This document shows, one piece after another, positions 40,581-53,500 of a stretch of 64,000 nucleotides of DNA. Numbering within the stretch: the first letter of the stretch is position 1; each line of letters begins with the position of its first letter. The notes below the pieces were generated by a model, which searched no databases, had not been told where the DNA came from, and saw only the letters and a program-made list of their open reading frames with translations. The stretch lies in assembly GCF_902459465.1 (NCBI RefSeq), contig NC_047063.1:16677343-16741342 (forward strand), given 5' to 3'. The position numbers were made by a program, and so were the translations under genes. Source of the DNA: Asterias rubens (lineage: Eukaryota > Echinodermata > Asteroidea > Forcipulatida > Asteriidae).

Positions 40581-43500
40581 TCAGGGTCGCATGTCGGCAC
40601 AGAGTTCGAAGGGACCGGGGGTCAACACGAGTCCGCCTTCTCCCTCTAGTGATGGGATCGATTTACCCTCTGGGAACGAGAAAGTGAACCGCTGAAGCAT
40701 GTTGACAAAGAAGATGAACATATTCGTTTTGGCGAATTTCTCTGCCATGCAGACACGGCGACCTGTCACGAAGAGAGCAGGGGGAAGAAGGGAGGTGTAA
40801 GGCACCAAAGCAAAATCTCTGTACCAGTTTTATTTTGGCTTTTGCGGGTTTTTATTACATTCGTGTTTGGCTATATATATATATATTTTTTCCCTTCCTC
40901 TTGTTGTTACGGTGTTTTGTTGTGGGTGCTGTTTCAGCAATAATCTGGTTTTGCTTTTGTTATAATGTTTTCTAATGTGATTTTTTTAATATTTGAGTGC
41001 AGTCTCCTTTTTTATATGATATAATAATATTTGTATCGTTGCCAGGGGTTTGGTTTTACACATCTCTTGATGACAATTTTTATATTTTTGTTTTAACCTC
41101 GACAGCCCCTGTCCAACTTGTAATCATTGTGTATTTCTAAAGATTTCAAGTAAGTCAATAGAATAAATAAAGGGCCACGCCAGGTCTTGGATATCAAAAC
41201 AAACTAAAAGACTGGGTGGTGCAATAACCTTGCGTGATGCCGTCGGATACTTTATCAAGAAAAGTTTTTAACTAAATCGAACTCAGCGCATTCGGACCGT
41301 GCAATATGAACTATCAGAAGCGTTCAGTGTGAACCGGATATGTTTGTAAAGTTGTAAAGTAAAATGTTTCATAAAACTATTCATCGAAACTATGTTCGTG
41401 AACCAACGAAGTCCTTCTGTTGATAAAAATAATTTGACTACACAAAATTACGATGTTCGATCCCTTTTATACATATTCTGTTTTCTTGATATTCGTATTA
41501 AAATTAATTGTTTATTTTTCATGATGGAGAAATAAAATGGGTATTGTAATTCCACTCAAAGAGCCAAATCTTACCAGTACTGAAGTTGAGGAGAGTGTCA
41601 TGTTGAACGACACTCTTGCCATCAGCAGAGAGGAACCGGGCTGGGTTGTATTTCTCTGGCTCTGTCCACGTAGCAGGATCATGATGTACTGCCCAGATAT
41701 TCAGCACAACGGCTAAAATACAAACAGAAAATAATAACAAATCTTCATGCACGAACTAAGGCTTTTTCGTCAAAAACTCAATTAGTTCCCATTCCCATGT
41801 AGTAATATTGTTTTTTTACTAATAAATTTGTTGTACTGAGGGTCTCCATGGACAGCAGTTTCGGGCGCTGGTCGGACCTTACCCTCATTTAAGATGAAAT
41901 CAATTAATAAATAAACAAAAATTATAGAATCCCCTGTAACTGTTTAGAACATTTGCGTGACTTTCATTGGTGAGGGCTGGTTATACACCAAGTTTGACGG
42001 CACATGTTAGTTGTTTCACTGGTTTCTCCGAAACGAAATGCCCCGAGGGATTCAAAGTCACTTTTTAAGGGACTAATCAATATTTTCACACTTTTGTACC
42101 ATGTATACATCTTACACAAAATAGTGCAGACCCGGAGACCTACCAATATCCAACCCTCTTATAAGTGGAGCCATGTTCTGTAGCAGGCCTTCACATGACT
42201 TGCAGACAGTCAGTTATCCCCGCAGCCAAACGTATTGTCTTACTGGGAGGCAGTAACTAGTCAAACCCGGCCCGTCTCGGTTTTTGTGGGTTACTCATTC
42301 ACTTAAAGGTTTTATTAAAATTCAAAATATTTTGAAAAACAGGCTTTACTACGGAACCCACATGAATACAAAAAAGATCTCTTTTATCGCGTACGTACTC
42401 AATAAGCCTATAAAGTTTGTTGTGTACGTACACGACAAGTCCAACGCAGTACGGTGTACATACACGGCAATTTATCGTATAATATGTACACGATAAATCA
42501 AAGCCTATCATGTACGTACACAATAAATCCAAACCTATCACGTACGTACACGATAAATCCAAACTTATCATGTACGTACACAATAAATGTACAAACTTAC
42601 CATGTACATACACGATAATTCTAAACTTATCATGTACGTTTACGTTTATTTAAAGGCAGTGGACACTAATGGTAATTGTCAAAGACTAGCCTTCACACTT
42701 GGTGTATCTCAACATATGCATAAAATAACAAACCTGTGAAAATTTAAGCTCAATCGGTCATCGAAGTTGCGAGATAATAATGAAAGAAAAAAAACCATTG
42801 TCACACAAAGTTGTGTGCATTTAGATAGTTGATTTCGAGACCTCAAGTTCTAAATCCGAGGTCTCGAAATCAAATTCGTGGACAATCAGTTCTTTCTCGA
42901 AAACTATGGCACTTCGGAAGGAGCTGTTTCTCACAATGCTTTATACCATCAACCTCTCCCCATTAATCGCCACCAAGAAAGGTTTTATGCTAATAATTAC
43001 TTTGAGTAATTACCAATAGTGTCCACTGCCTTTAAAAAAAAATCACGATAAATCAAACTTAACAAACTTCGTGTTCGGACAGAGAAAAAACAACTATGTT
43101 TTTTAGAGGCATTACGCCCCGTACTTTATGAAGTTCCATTCGCAATGCGTATTAATTTCTCACTAATTTCACTAGGTGTCCTTTACGTACTTGTGTGTTT
43201 TGGAATGGTGTAATCACCCAGCTTGGTCTGCTCCCTCGTATAGTGAGGCAGTGCCGTGGGAGCTACAGGACGCATGCGCTGTACCTCCAACATGACGGCA
43301 TTGGTGTACGGCATGTTAGGACTGTCAGACATCGATGGCTGCCGACTTCTTGCTATGACGTCATCAATCTCTGCTTGAACCTGTATGATATAAATTAAAT
43401 GCTTTGCACGTAAATTTCCATTGTGAATACATAATAAAAACATTTTTCGAATGGGACGTTAAGCCACTGATCCCGTGTAAAACCCGGTTCATACTTACTG

Positions 43501-46500
43501 CGAATGCGAATGCGAAGCGAATCTTGACGTCACAAATTCGCAACGAACATTTCGCAGCAGTAGAGCAGAGTTCAACTATCTTGCGAATAATCGCTGCGAA
43601 AGGAGGGTGTGACGTCAAATTCACGTCAAATTCGCTTCGCATTCGCATTCGCAGGAAGTATGAACCGGGCTTATAACGTAGGTAAAATAAACCCAGTGCA
43701 TTTTATCGGAAAAGGGAGTTCGCCCCGGTGTAATCCTGGTTTGATTGTCAGCATATTGCGCCACAGTCCTTTCTCTATGCACAAACAAAAACTGCTTCGG
43801 CTACGTTTTACGAGGTTGAAAAACCTTGAAAAACCATGCTTTGACCCCACAGTATTAAGTAAATGCCCAGTACCGTGCCAATACATCTATGCAGTTCGTC
43901 GTCCAACGGTACCTGCTTTATTGAATTCAGAGCGAGCCGGTGCTTGCGTAAAGAGCCTTGGACAAGGCTATGTAAACCATTACACGGTCCTATGTAAAAA
44001 GAGTAGGTCTCATAACTCAGAAATGAGCCCCACATACCTGAATACTGAATGCTGAAGCGCCGTATGAGCGCTACATAAGAAGCCACTATTGTGTTTTTTA
44101 CAATATAATAGTAATTTCTTGTTTAACATCCGTTGGTTAATTTCTATTTGAAGTATTTTTTTACATAATTGATGTTGGCATGTGCAATTTTCAATTGTTA
44201 ACTGCGAGACATGTTTTTATAAACCATTTTTTAATTGAAATGAATTATAACATTATTAAACACAAACACATACGCACGTCTGCACACTGTTATAACCTAT
44301 AAACAAAACAGTGCCGCACCACGAGGCGAAGAAGGTGACAGCTTGACGTCACCGTAACAGATAAAATTACATAAACGAATAAAAACCAAGAAGCTCCCGA
44401 AGATTATTTTAAAACAAACATATTTGGGGGCAAAACAAAAAAAGGCCAACGGGCGGATATCGTCTCTGTAACTGTTTTCTTATCAGCTTCATCATAAATC
44501 TACACTTACCCATTTTCGTAAAGGTTTTTAATCTTCATACTGACGTTATTTTTACAAACCTTCCGTTGTGTATCAGGATGTCGAGCCATGTACATAAGAA
44601 ACCAAAGCAATGCAGTTGATGTCGTATCTGTGCCAGCGACGAAGAGATCAAACAGCATCCCTTTTAGAGACTCGTCATCGAAAACATCGTCGATTTTCCC
44701 GCTTCGCTTCCTTCGTTCGACCTCTGCGAAATGTAGGTCAATCATGTCCCGGATGTTGTTCTCATCATAAGTCTCACGACGTGCCTGATAGTTTCGATTA
44801 AAGGTGAAATGCCCTTTTTATAAAGAGATAGAATTAGCTCATGCAATTGTGTTGGTTTTTCTTCCCTGAAGACATTTTTTCCGGGCGTGTTTGTTCACGA
44901 CCTAAAAGTCAAATCACACACTTTCAATGAATATTTGTGTGAATCATTGAATTCTTCTTTTAACATCTTGTCAACTATTCCGATTTAATCAAACGCTTGT
45001 CACACATCAAAAAGCCTAATCCAAAGGCAACTTTTCCTTTAGCAATTAACACAATCAACTACTAAAGAACAGTATATGGATCTGTTGACAGGAAGATTAA
45101 AATACGCACCTTGATTTTTTTAGAGAAGAATTCGTTAATGCTTCTGTTGTTCTCACGCAGATTGGAGTAAAATGGGGTGTGAAATAACAAAGGAAAAGCA
45201 TTGAGCAATGACGTTGGACCATAGCTCAACTGGACTCTGACCATTTCTAGCAGTTGTGCAAATTCGGGATCTTTATAGCTGAACCGGTGGCCAAGGCATA
45301 TTTTACAAATGATATTCGACACAGCATTTTCAACGAGGTGGGCTGGATCGAATGGTTTTCCCCTTTGCTCTGCAAAGCCTTCGAGGAGGTTCATTAATTC
45401 CACGTTGATGGAAGACTCCATCCTTTGTTTGCCCATACCGAAACTTCTCAGAGCGCCAACACCGAACCGGCGATGTTCCTTCCAAATATCGCCGTTTTCG
45501 TCTGATACACTGCCTGTTTATATAAGATAATTCAAACATGTGTGACGGTCATAGAAATTGTACCCCCCACTGTTATTTTTATTGCACTTACTTATTATGT
45601 AACATTTAATTATTCATGAGAAGCGCCCTCTCTTGAGAAGCATTTCAATTTCGCGCGCTTCCGCCACCTTCATAATGATTCCAGCGAAGACCTGACAACA
45701 TGTATTTTGTCTTCGCCTGTTTCAGGAAATAAAATGGTGCACCGAGTGTAAAGAAAACAACTTGCCGTTAGCCTCTATCCTTATACGACTTTCTTAAGTA
45801 TTAGAGAGGGTCACACATGGTTCAAAGAGCAATGCACATACAGACAATCCATGTCAATTAGAGACAGAATTAAATGAACAGAAATACGAAAGAAAACTGG
45901 AGTACGAGACATCATGAGGAAAAGAAAACAGGTCGAGCTAAATGAAAATGGGCTGGACACGCGCTGCCCGAAGAAAAAACCATAACTGGACAAAAAGACG
46001 AATGGAATGGCAACCAAGGACAGGGAAAAGGAAAATAGGTAGGCAGAGAAGAAGATAAAGATATGACATCAGGAGTATGCAAGAACATCTTGCAAGAATA
46101 ATAAATAAATTGCGTTTACATGAAGAAGGCTACATCTTACACGTAGGGCTCCTGATCTGTTTTAAACTTGCAGTATCAAAATTTACAAAACTGCAAATTG
46201 ACTGCTTACCTTTAATACCAAAAAGTTTTGCAAGTTTGGTAGGGTTTCTGTCTGAGAAGATATCAGGTTGTCCATGCAAGGCTTTCTTGATGCTGTTTAA
46301 ATCATTTAGAACCACGTAAAGCTTCCCGACAAGTCGAACGCTAAACACACACCCATGTCGATTGGCCCATTTTGTGAATACAGCAGTTGCTGGTTCTTTA
46401 CTAAGGGCTAGTACATTGTTGATACCCAGCCAGCCTGGTGGTCCTGGTGGAAGATGTCTAGGCAGACGAAGATAGAATAATCCGAGGAGAAAAGCAACCA

Positions 46501-46561
46501 GGAAGATAATGAAAGACTGTATAAAACCGACTGATTCAAATAGATCAGCGAGACCCGCCAT
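40581..46561 (-). CDS. Cytochrome P450, CYP2-like, 6 exons, complete
   Basis: Haem-thiolate monooxygenase, microsomal by its N-terminal anchor (residues 11-30 hydrophobic, then LPPGPPGW hinge). Exons in transcript order: 46561-46210, 45513-45110, 44784-44560, 43380-43191, 41712-41575, 40762-40581 (TGA). Phases agree; 496 residues, normal for the family. Motifs: helix C W128-R132 (WKEHR), I-helix AGTDTTS (302-308), K-helix E359-R362 (EVQR), haem loop FSTGRRVC (434-441). Oddities: the hinge reads GPPGWLGIN where relatives have GPTGWPVIG; the residue before the haem Phe is Asn, not Pro; and 96 bp of exon 5 are identical to the neighbouring paralogue. Exon lengths match the plus-strand paralogue in exons 1, 4 and 5. 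Starts at AAAGATGG, a good context. Substrate not predictable. Divergent neighbour at 50521 suggests inverted duplication. Confidence 0.92.
42390..42645 (+). repeat. Tandem repeat with GTACGTAC cores, about 37-39 bp unit
   Basis: Seven or so units of the form ATC(A/G)TGTACGTACACGATAA followed by A/C-rich spacer. The GTACGTAC core is itself palindromic. In intron 4 of the minus-strand P450 (between exons 43191-43380 and 41575-41712). Confidence 0.8.
42654..43031. mobile_element. TTAA MITE, family A, complete copy
   Basis: Between TTAA at 42650-42653 and 43032-43035, 378 bp, both terminal repeats present. Directly follows the GTACGTAC tandem array in the same P450 intron. Confidence 0.85.
43479..43673. 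mobile_element. Foldback MITE, family C
   Basis: Starts AAACCCGGTTCATACTTACTG and ends AAGTATGAACCGGGCTT, with TA next to both ends. Body matches the nested copy at 37788-37985, including GCTGCGAAAGGAGGG and two TGACGTCA-like sites. In P450 intron 3. The following 43680-44100 is unrecognised apart from GAGCGCTACATAAG, a LINE-tail-like word. Confidence 0.85.
45850..46075 (+). mobile_element. Non-LTR retrotransposon remnant, C-terminal end of reverse transcriptase
   Basis: One plus-strand frame reads WTKRRMEWQPRTGKRKIGRQ then R-R-R, stop, R-Y-D-I, the tail typical of endonuclease-reverse transcriptase LINE proteins. There are stops and a damaged upstream part. Intron 1 of the minus-strand P450, antisense to it. 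Confidence 0.65.
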
Positions 46562-47245
46562 CTTTCTTAAATATTAATTCTCAGTCATCAACAACAAGTC
46601 GTTTAATAAATGCTTCGAAAGAAAAAATGGAAAAATAGCCTAATGAAATCAGCTATAAACCAAAAGCAGTCATCCTTGGCAATATTATGTAAAGAACCGT
46701 ATGACACGTTGTATTTGTGCAATGCCATAAGGTTACGTGCCATAGCCTCACGTACACATTGCCATGCCATTGTGCGTAATCATTTGTACACGAAAATTGC
46801 TTTGAATACACAACAAATTTAAAACTCAAAAGAGAAACTTGAAATGTTATTGACGAAACTGCTTTTTATTTGTGCAGTGGTACCATAAGGTGCGTGCCAT
46901 AGCCTCACGCACACATTGCCATTCCAATGAAAATCTATAGAGGGGTTTCGCGTGACGTCACAATCGTCAGTTTTTGCACCCGTTGAGTACTATTATCAGC
47001 TGAGCTGTATTTAACGAAACGCATAAACGGTGCAAAAAGACCAAACCAAACAAAACTTGTATAGAAACAAAACTTAGCACTCAGCTGCCCCAATGTAATT
47101 TAATTGCTTGTTTTTGTTACGGATATGTAGACACACAGGTGCAAGAGCAGCCAAGATAACATTGACTTATATTTTTTTAGAGTATTTTGAGATGACACTT
47201 GAGTTTTGAACTTCCATTCCAGTCCCAAATAATTATTGTTTTTGT

Positions 47246-47604
47246 TCAAGACACTGGACTATTGGTAATTGTCAAAGACCAATCCTTACTTGGTGTATCT
47301 CAACATAATTTTATGCAGAAAATATCAAACCTGTGAAAAGTTGCGCTCAATATTGGTCGTCGAAGTTGCGAGATAGCAATAAAGAAACAAAACACACGAA
47401 GTCGTGTGCTTTCAGATGCTTGATTTCGAGACCTCAAATTCTAAATCTGAGTTCAAATTACTTCTTGAAAATTACGTTACTTCAGAGGGAGCCGTTTCTC
47501 ACAATGTTTTATACTATCAACAGCTCCCCATTACTCGTTACCAAGTAAGGTTTTATGCTAACAGTTATTTTGAGTAATTACCAATTATAGTGTCCACTGC
47601 CTTT
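47246..47604. mobile_element. TTAA MITE, family A, slightly decayed
   Basis: Both ends are recognisable (ACACTGGACTATTGGTAATT and TAGTGTCCACTGCCTTTA), but the flanking TTAA is lost by point changes. Between the divergent P450 genes. Confidence 0.75.
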
Positions 47605-48789
47605 ATCGTCGTTCTCTCTCTAATTTACTCTCTTAAATTTAATTTTGACTTGCTAAAGACATCTTTGCTTTCTTCAATCTTTTCTTTTAGTTTTTAAATG
47701 TGTACCATGTACAAAATGAATGTTTTTGTTGTATTGTAAACAAACCATCTAAAAGTAAATCAAATCTATGCCAATGCATTTTGTCAACGTGAATCGCCCC
47801 CTTCAGATAGTTGGATCTAAAATATACCAGAGTGCCGATGAAGGACAGCCAAATACCGTAACCATTGCCGAAATTTTGCTAAATGCAGCGTAAAACTGCA
47901 AAGTTTGTTTACTTCCACAAACAAATTTTCCTCGATGTGCACCTTTACCTCCGTCACCCATCCAATTTGATTGTATAGTGCATCAATGGACTTAAATCAC
48001 TCAGAGTAACGGTATTTAATAATATCTGGCCACGACACTGATGAGAAAAGTTCAATGTTTGGAGACCAGTCGGCAGGATTGAATTCATATGGATCTCTGT
48101 TTTTTAACAGTTGTTGTTTTAACGAATTAAAACTCGTTAGTATTTTTCTCACAGTATCGACCGGCGTTGACTTGCATTATCCGGAGTAAATATTATGTGC
48201 TTGATGTAATTCATTGTCTTATCAAATAAAATACTGAAAGAAAACCTTCACCAAATATTTTGTCTATCGAAGAAAAACCAACTTTCTCGGTTCAAACGTG
48301 CGTCTGCTGTTGCGAGCAGACGACGCGTTACCAACAGAAATAGTACTCAACATGGCCGACGTCGCGCACAACGAACTTTTCGCGGGGTCACGCAACCAAG
48401 AGACCGCAGGTTTTTGTTTGCGGGATTGGGTAGGGATAAATATAGGTCTTCATTTTTTTTGTGTGCGTGACCTCACATGACCTCTACTTCCAGTCGAAAC
48501 CGGAAGTGCCCTCTAATTCAAATGTGCAAAAGTTATGAAGTTGGGTTAACGATGATAGTGTCTAGCAAGGGTGGGCAGTTCAAAATAAATATCGATGACA
48601 TAACTAAACGCAACAGCGCCCACTAGCGGCAGGTTGAAAACTCCTTAAAACGGACTTTTTGAAGATGTGTGTGGTGAAGTTTAGTGTAATCACTTCAAAT
48701 TTTACACACACGTTTACTGTCAGGCAGGCATCATTTGTGTGAAGTTTCAGATCGATGACGTTATCGGGGGTCACGTGACGCGGCCTTAA

Positions 48790-48948
48790 AGGTGCACTTT
48801 TTGAAGTCGTATAACTCCCGAAGTAATAATGCGACTTTGTTGAAACTTGGTAGGTTGTTAGACATTGGCAAGTTCTTGTGAATTATGTGATGACGTTATA
48901 ATGACGTCATCACATGATTTCTTATGATTGTTTTCATTTGTTGCACCT
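48790..48948. mobile_element. Small TTAA-flanked element, separate family
   Basis: Between TTAA at 48786-48789 and 48949-48952, with ends AGGTGCACTTTTTGAAG and TTTGTTGCACCT. Internally GTGATGACG / CGTCATCAC pair. A related segment with ACTTTTTGAAGATG lies just upstream at 48640. Confidence 0.6.
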
Positions 48949-49544
48949 TTAACTCATTAATTGCTAACTGTACATGGTATAATCTAAATTATTTTGTTAA
49001 GTAGCCAGGATTGGTCATAACTGCTTTGTTTATTAAAATGTCAATTTCAGATGAGAAATTTGAAAATGTTATTAACGAAACAGCTCTGCATTTGTGCACA
49101 AATGCAATCAGGTCTAGTTTTTTTTGGCATTTGTAAGGCCTTTGAAATACCTTGTTCGGGTACCTGTTTGGGCATTACTACTGATATACTGCTTTTTAAC
49201 ACCCCTTACCAATATTCTGCCTTTTCATTGGTTTAGAGCGCGTCACATGATATGTCTTAGTTTTGCTAGACGACGGCTGTGTGATAGTGCATCGGTTTGC
49301 CGTGCGCTAGTCCGAAAGACTAGCACACGGCGTGCAGTACCCAGACGTCCGTTGCGTGTACGAGGATGATAAATTATTAGTCTGTAACCATTTCGGATTA
49401 CATGACACTACATGCAGAGCACAGTAAAAGTTTTCGCAATCTGTATTCGCGTCGTCCGTGGATTGTAGCATTCAGGTCTGTAAAGTCTGTACAGTATTTA
49501 GAAATGTTTGGGGTGTTATTTTAGTGAAAAATTGCGTCTTAGTG

Positions 49545-50004
49545 CAAAAACTTCAGAAGGAGACGTTTCTCGCAATGTTGTATACTATCAACAGGTCTCC
49601 ATTGCTCATTCAAGTAATTTCTTATGTTGGCAACTATTTTTTGGTAATTTCTCAAACAAATTATTAGCATAACACATTTCTTGGTGACGAATAATGGGAA
49701 GAGGTTGATGGTATAAAACATTGTGAGAAACGGCTCCGTCTGAAGTGCCATAGTTTTCGAGATATAAGTAATTTTCCACGAATTTGATTTCGAGACTTCA
49801 GATTTAGAACTTGCGGTCTCGAAATCAACCATCTAAACGCTCACAACTACGTGTGACAAGGGTGTTTTTTCCTTTCATTAGTATCTCGCAAGTTCGATGA
49901 CTGATTGAACTCAAATTTTCACAGGTTTGTTATCTTATGCATATGATGAGATACACCAACTGTGAAGGCTAGTCTTTGACAATTACCAATAGTGTCCACT
50001 GCCT
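49545..50004. mobile_element. Rearranged family A TTAA element
   Basis: 49545-49645 is a fragment in one orientation (CTTCAGAAGGAGACGTTTCT). 49650-50004 is a copy in the other, ending CAATAGTGTCCACTGCCT before TTAA at 50005-50008. Looks like an inverted, partly duplicated copy. Upstream of the plus-strand P450. Confidence 0.7.
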
Positions 50005-50520
50005 TTAAAAGCTTCGTATGGAAACATGCCCCATGTATAGAAATCGGATAGGCGTATACAGCTCCAATTGACAGACATGCAAATGTCATACTCATATAGT
50101 GTAACCAGCAACAACGGATAGCGACACAATGATTGATCTTGACCTTTCAACTCCCCTATCCTTTGTATCGCAATGCAACGTGCACAAACACACATCACAG
50201 CTGACACTATGAACGGAAATATCGTAAGACATTTTGCTGGTGTGTTTTTATACACAGAGAGAGTTTAGGCTGAGTTCCATATAATATCGAAATAATAGTT
50301 ATAACATTGCATCAAAATGTGACAAGTAGGCTTATAGTTGTTTCGAGGAGTCGGTCTTGTTTTCGAGGGTTTGGTATGATCAGGAAGGCAGTCGAACCAC
50401 ATGGTGAACACAAAGAAGCTGATGACATGAGACAAGAAATATTCAACCGACAATGAACTCGCTGTCACTAGTACCATTTGACTTCAACCATTTTCATCTC
50501 AATTCCGCTCCACTCCCGCC

Positions 50521-53500
50521 ATGCTCAACTCAGTCTTAACGTTGTTTGAAGCTGTCAGGTTGCAGTCGGTATTCGTGTTTTTGTTTGTGTTCCTGCTGGG
50601 ATTGTACTGGACTCGCCTGCCTAAGAATTTGCCACCAGGACCGACCGGTTGGCCAGTTATCGGCAGCGCACTGGCCCTTCGCCGTGGACTATCTCATCAT
50701 GTTTTCACTCATTGGTCCAAACAGTACGGGGAAGTGTTCAGTGTTCGACTTGGCGGCAAACTCGTAGTAGTTTTAAATGATTTACGCTGCATCAAGGACG
50801 CTTTGCACAAGCAGGCTGATGTCTTCTCTGACAGACACAATTCGACCGTTAACAAACTGAATGGAATTAAAGGTAAGTTTTCTAAACAGCAGCATATCAG
50901 CAGCAAATAGTCCAAAGAGTTCAAAGTGAATTGTGATCATGTCGAAGTTAAAGGAACACATGACACAGGTGAACATAACTCAACTGTGACTGTTTCCAAA
51001 CGTCAACAAAATAAATTGTTAAATTGTTCAGATTTGTGACACAAGCCTAGCAAAAAAACAAATTTTTTTTTTCTTTTTCCATCTGGAAAATGTTTTTTAG
51101 TGTATAAGTGTTGGTTGGAAGCACGGTGTAATAATTTAAAGACCCTGTCTGGGGCAGGCCCCTCTTAAAAACTAGCACAACCTCCCTAACTTCTTTATAA
51201 ACTTTCAGAAATAAAACTGTAGCATCTCAATGTGAATTATTTTATTTTCCTTATTATGTTTTAAATACATTCACTCCAATTGTTGGGTGGTCATCTGATC
51301 CACCAGCCAAAATAAATAATACAAATATTCGGTTCCATATGCAGGTGCATTTTCCGAAGAAAGTGGTGACATTTGGAAGGCGCGTCGTCGGTTTGGTCTC
51401 GGGGCTCTGAGAAGTTTTGGTATGGGCAAGAAAAGCAACGAGCATTCAATCAACGAGGAATCACGGTACCTCCTCGACGGCTTCGCAGACGAACAAGGAA
51501 AACCATTCAATCCTACGCACCAAGTCGAAATCACCGTCTCAAATGTCATTTGTAAAATGTGCGTTGGAAGAAGGTTCAACTTTTCGGATCCAGATATTGC
51601 GGAGATACTTCAGTTGATCAGGCAGCAGTTAAGCTACGGCACGCCAACATCATTAATTAATTACGTTCCTGGTGTCATTCACACTCCATTTTACTCCCAT
51701 GTAAAAACAATCAGCAGACGTCTCAAGGAACATTTCTCTTGTATAGTACGGGTGAGTAAAATACATTTGGAATTAATGCGTGATCCAGCTACAATTTAAA
51801 ACATGTTTTCTTTCAATGGTGGCTTAATATTGTAGACAGTGGTTTTTGTCGGTCAAGTAATGGGTGACAAAAAAAACCAGACAAGCTATAGGTCTGGACA
51901 AAGTTTTCCCCTTGGTTTTCTTCCGGTTTTTCCTACCATGCGATACAAATATTGTTTACACAAATGTAAAGGGAACTAAGACATTTAAAGCTGTCATGAA
52001 AATACGTACACTTAAAAACATTCGTATACATTCTATTTCATTAAGAGGTGTACATGAATATAATATAATTTGTCATAAATCCTCTACATTTTTAGGAACA
52101 TAGCCAGTCTTTAGCTCAAAGTGGATTGTTATTAACTTCACTAACGCGGAGAGAGTTCTTAGGTTTCAACGTGTCAACAGCTTGCTTTATAAAGTCGTTG
52201 TTGAACGCTGGCAGAGCAGCCTGCCACATAAGAAATGGCGCAAACAAAACCTTGTATTATCAGTTTGGCCTGTTTCGCTCTGGTACGAAATCGAAAGGGA
52301 CAGAAATACAAACAAGAACGCGTTTATTTTTCTTTCCAGGAACATCGCGATTCTTACGATAAAAATGACATCCGGGACATTATTGACCTGCAGTTCGCAG
52401 AGGTCGAGAAACGTGAAACCAGCGGCAGAGTCGACGATCGATTCGAGAAAGACTCATTTGACGACGTAGCCATGCGAGGGAGTGTTTTTGATTTGTTTGT
52501 TGGTGGAACAGAAACAACATCAACCACATTGCTGTGGTTGATGATGCTTATGGCGCTCCATCCGAATATACAGAGAAAGGTAACAATGAATAATTTCATC
52601 AGTACTAAATTTATTGTAGTTCCGTTTGTTGTGAAAATGTACCAAATATCCATATAATAAGAGTGTTTACTTTAAGCATAAAACGGATAACTTTACCCAT
52701 CTTTCAACCACTTCAACCTAAAACCCATTGCAAAAATCATTCTACAGGTTCAGTCCGAGATTGATGACGTCATAGGAGGGAGCCGCCAGCCATCAATGGC
52801 CGACAGTCCGAACATGCCGTACACGAACGCCGCCATCTTGGAAACTTTGCGCATTCGTCCGGCTGTTCCCTTAGCAGTTCCCCACCAAACAAAAGAAGAA
52901 ACACTGCTGAACGGATACACTGTACCAAGAAACACATGTAAGAAATACCTACCAAAGCTGTGATCAGCAAAAGGACTGTATAAGCTTACTGCCAAGGTAT
53001 ATTAGTTTGGGATACAAAATGTTTCCACTGCAGCTGATGACACTCGTGCGATGACGCACTTTTTGGTGCCATGTTACAAAACAAAATTCAGATCGTGTTT
53101 TCTTTTTCCCCAAATAGGCTAAAATTGGTTTGGTACTAAGCGTCTTGGTTGATATGTTTACCCGCAGGTGTGTTGATTAACATCTTGGCAGTACATCATG
53201 ATCCTGCTACGTGGACAGAGCCAGAGAAATACAACCCAGCCCGGTTCCTCTCTGCTGATGGCAAGAGTGTCGTTCAACATGAATCGTTCATCCCATTTGG
53301 TACAGGTAGGTTTTACAAGCGCTTCTAGAGGAATATGGGCGTTTTCTAGTGACCACCCCCCTCACACACACACACACTTCCAAACATGCTTTATACGTCT
53401 GCATTGTTTAAATTTTGTGCAACCGCTTTGTAACACATTCTCCAACTGTGGACCTGTCCCGAACCGAGGACTCTATCGCCCTCTCTTATTATAGGTCCCC

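Larger units (their letters stand above)
46562..50520. other. Shared upstream region of two divergent P450 genes
   Basis: About 4 kb between the start codons of the minus-strand and plus-strand P450s. It contains a duplicated segment GTGCCATAGCCTCACG (46739 and 46896), family A pieces (47246-47604 and 49545-50004), a short TTAA element (48790-48948) and a CpG-richer stretch near 48290-48420 with ACATGGCCGACGTCGCG. No gene supported; the 60-codon ORF there is not recognisable. Confidence 0.6.

Noticed and set aside
42390-42645. CRISPR-like array
   Set aside because: Units are contiguous degenerate tandem repeats without unique spacers, in a eukaryotic intron.
48298-48480. 60-codon ORF starting near ACATGGCCGACG
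   Set aside because: Good start context, but a short, unrecognised product in a repeat-bearing intergenic region, with no splice partner seen.
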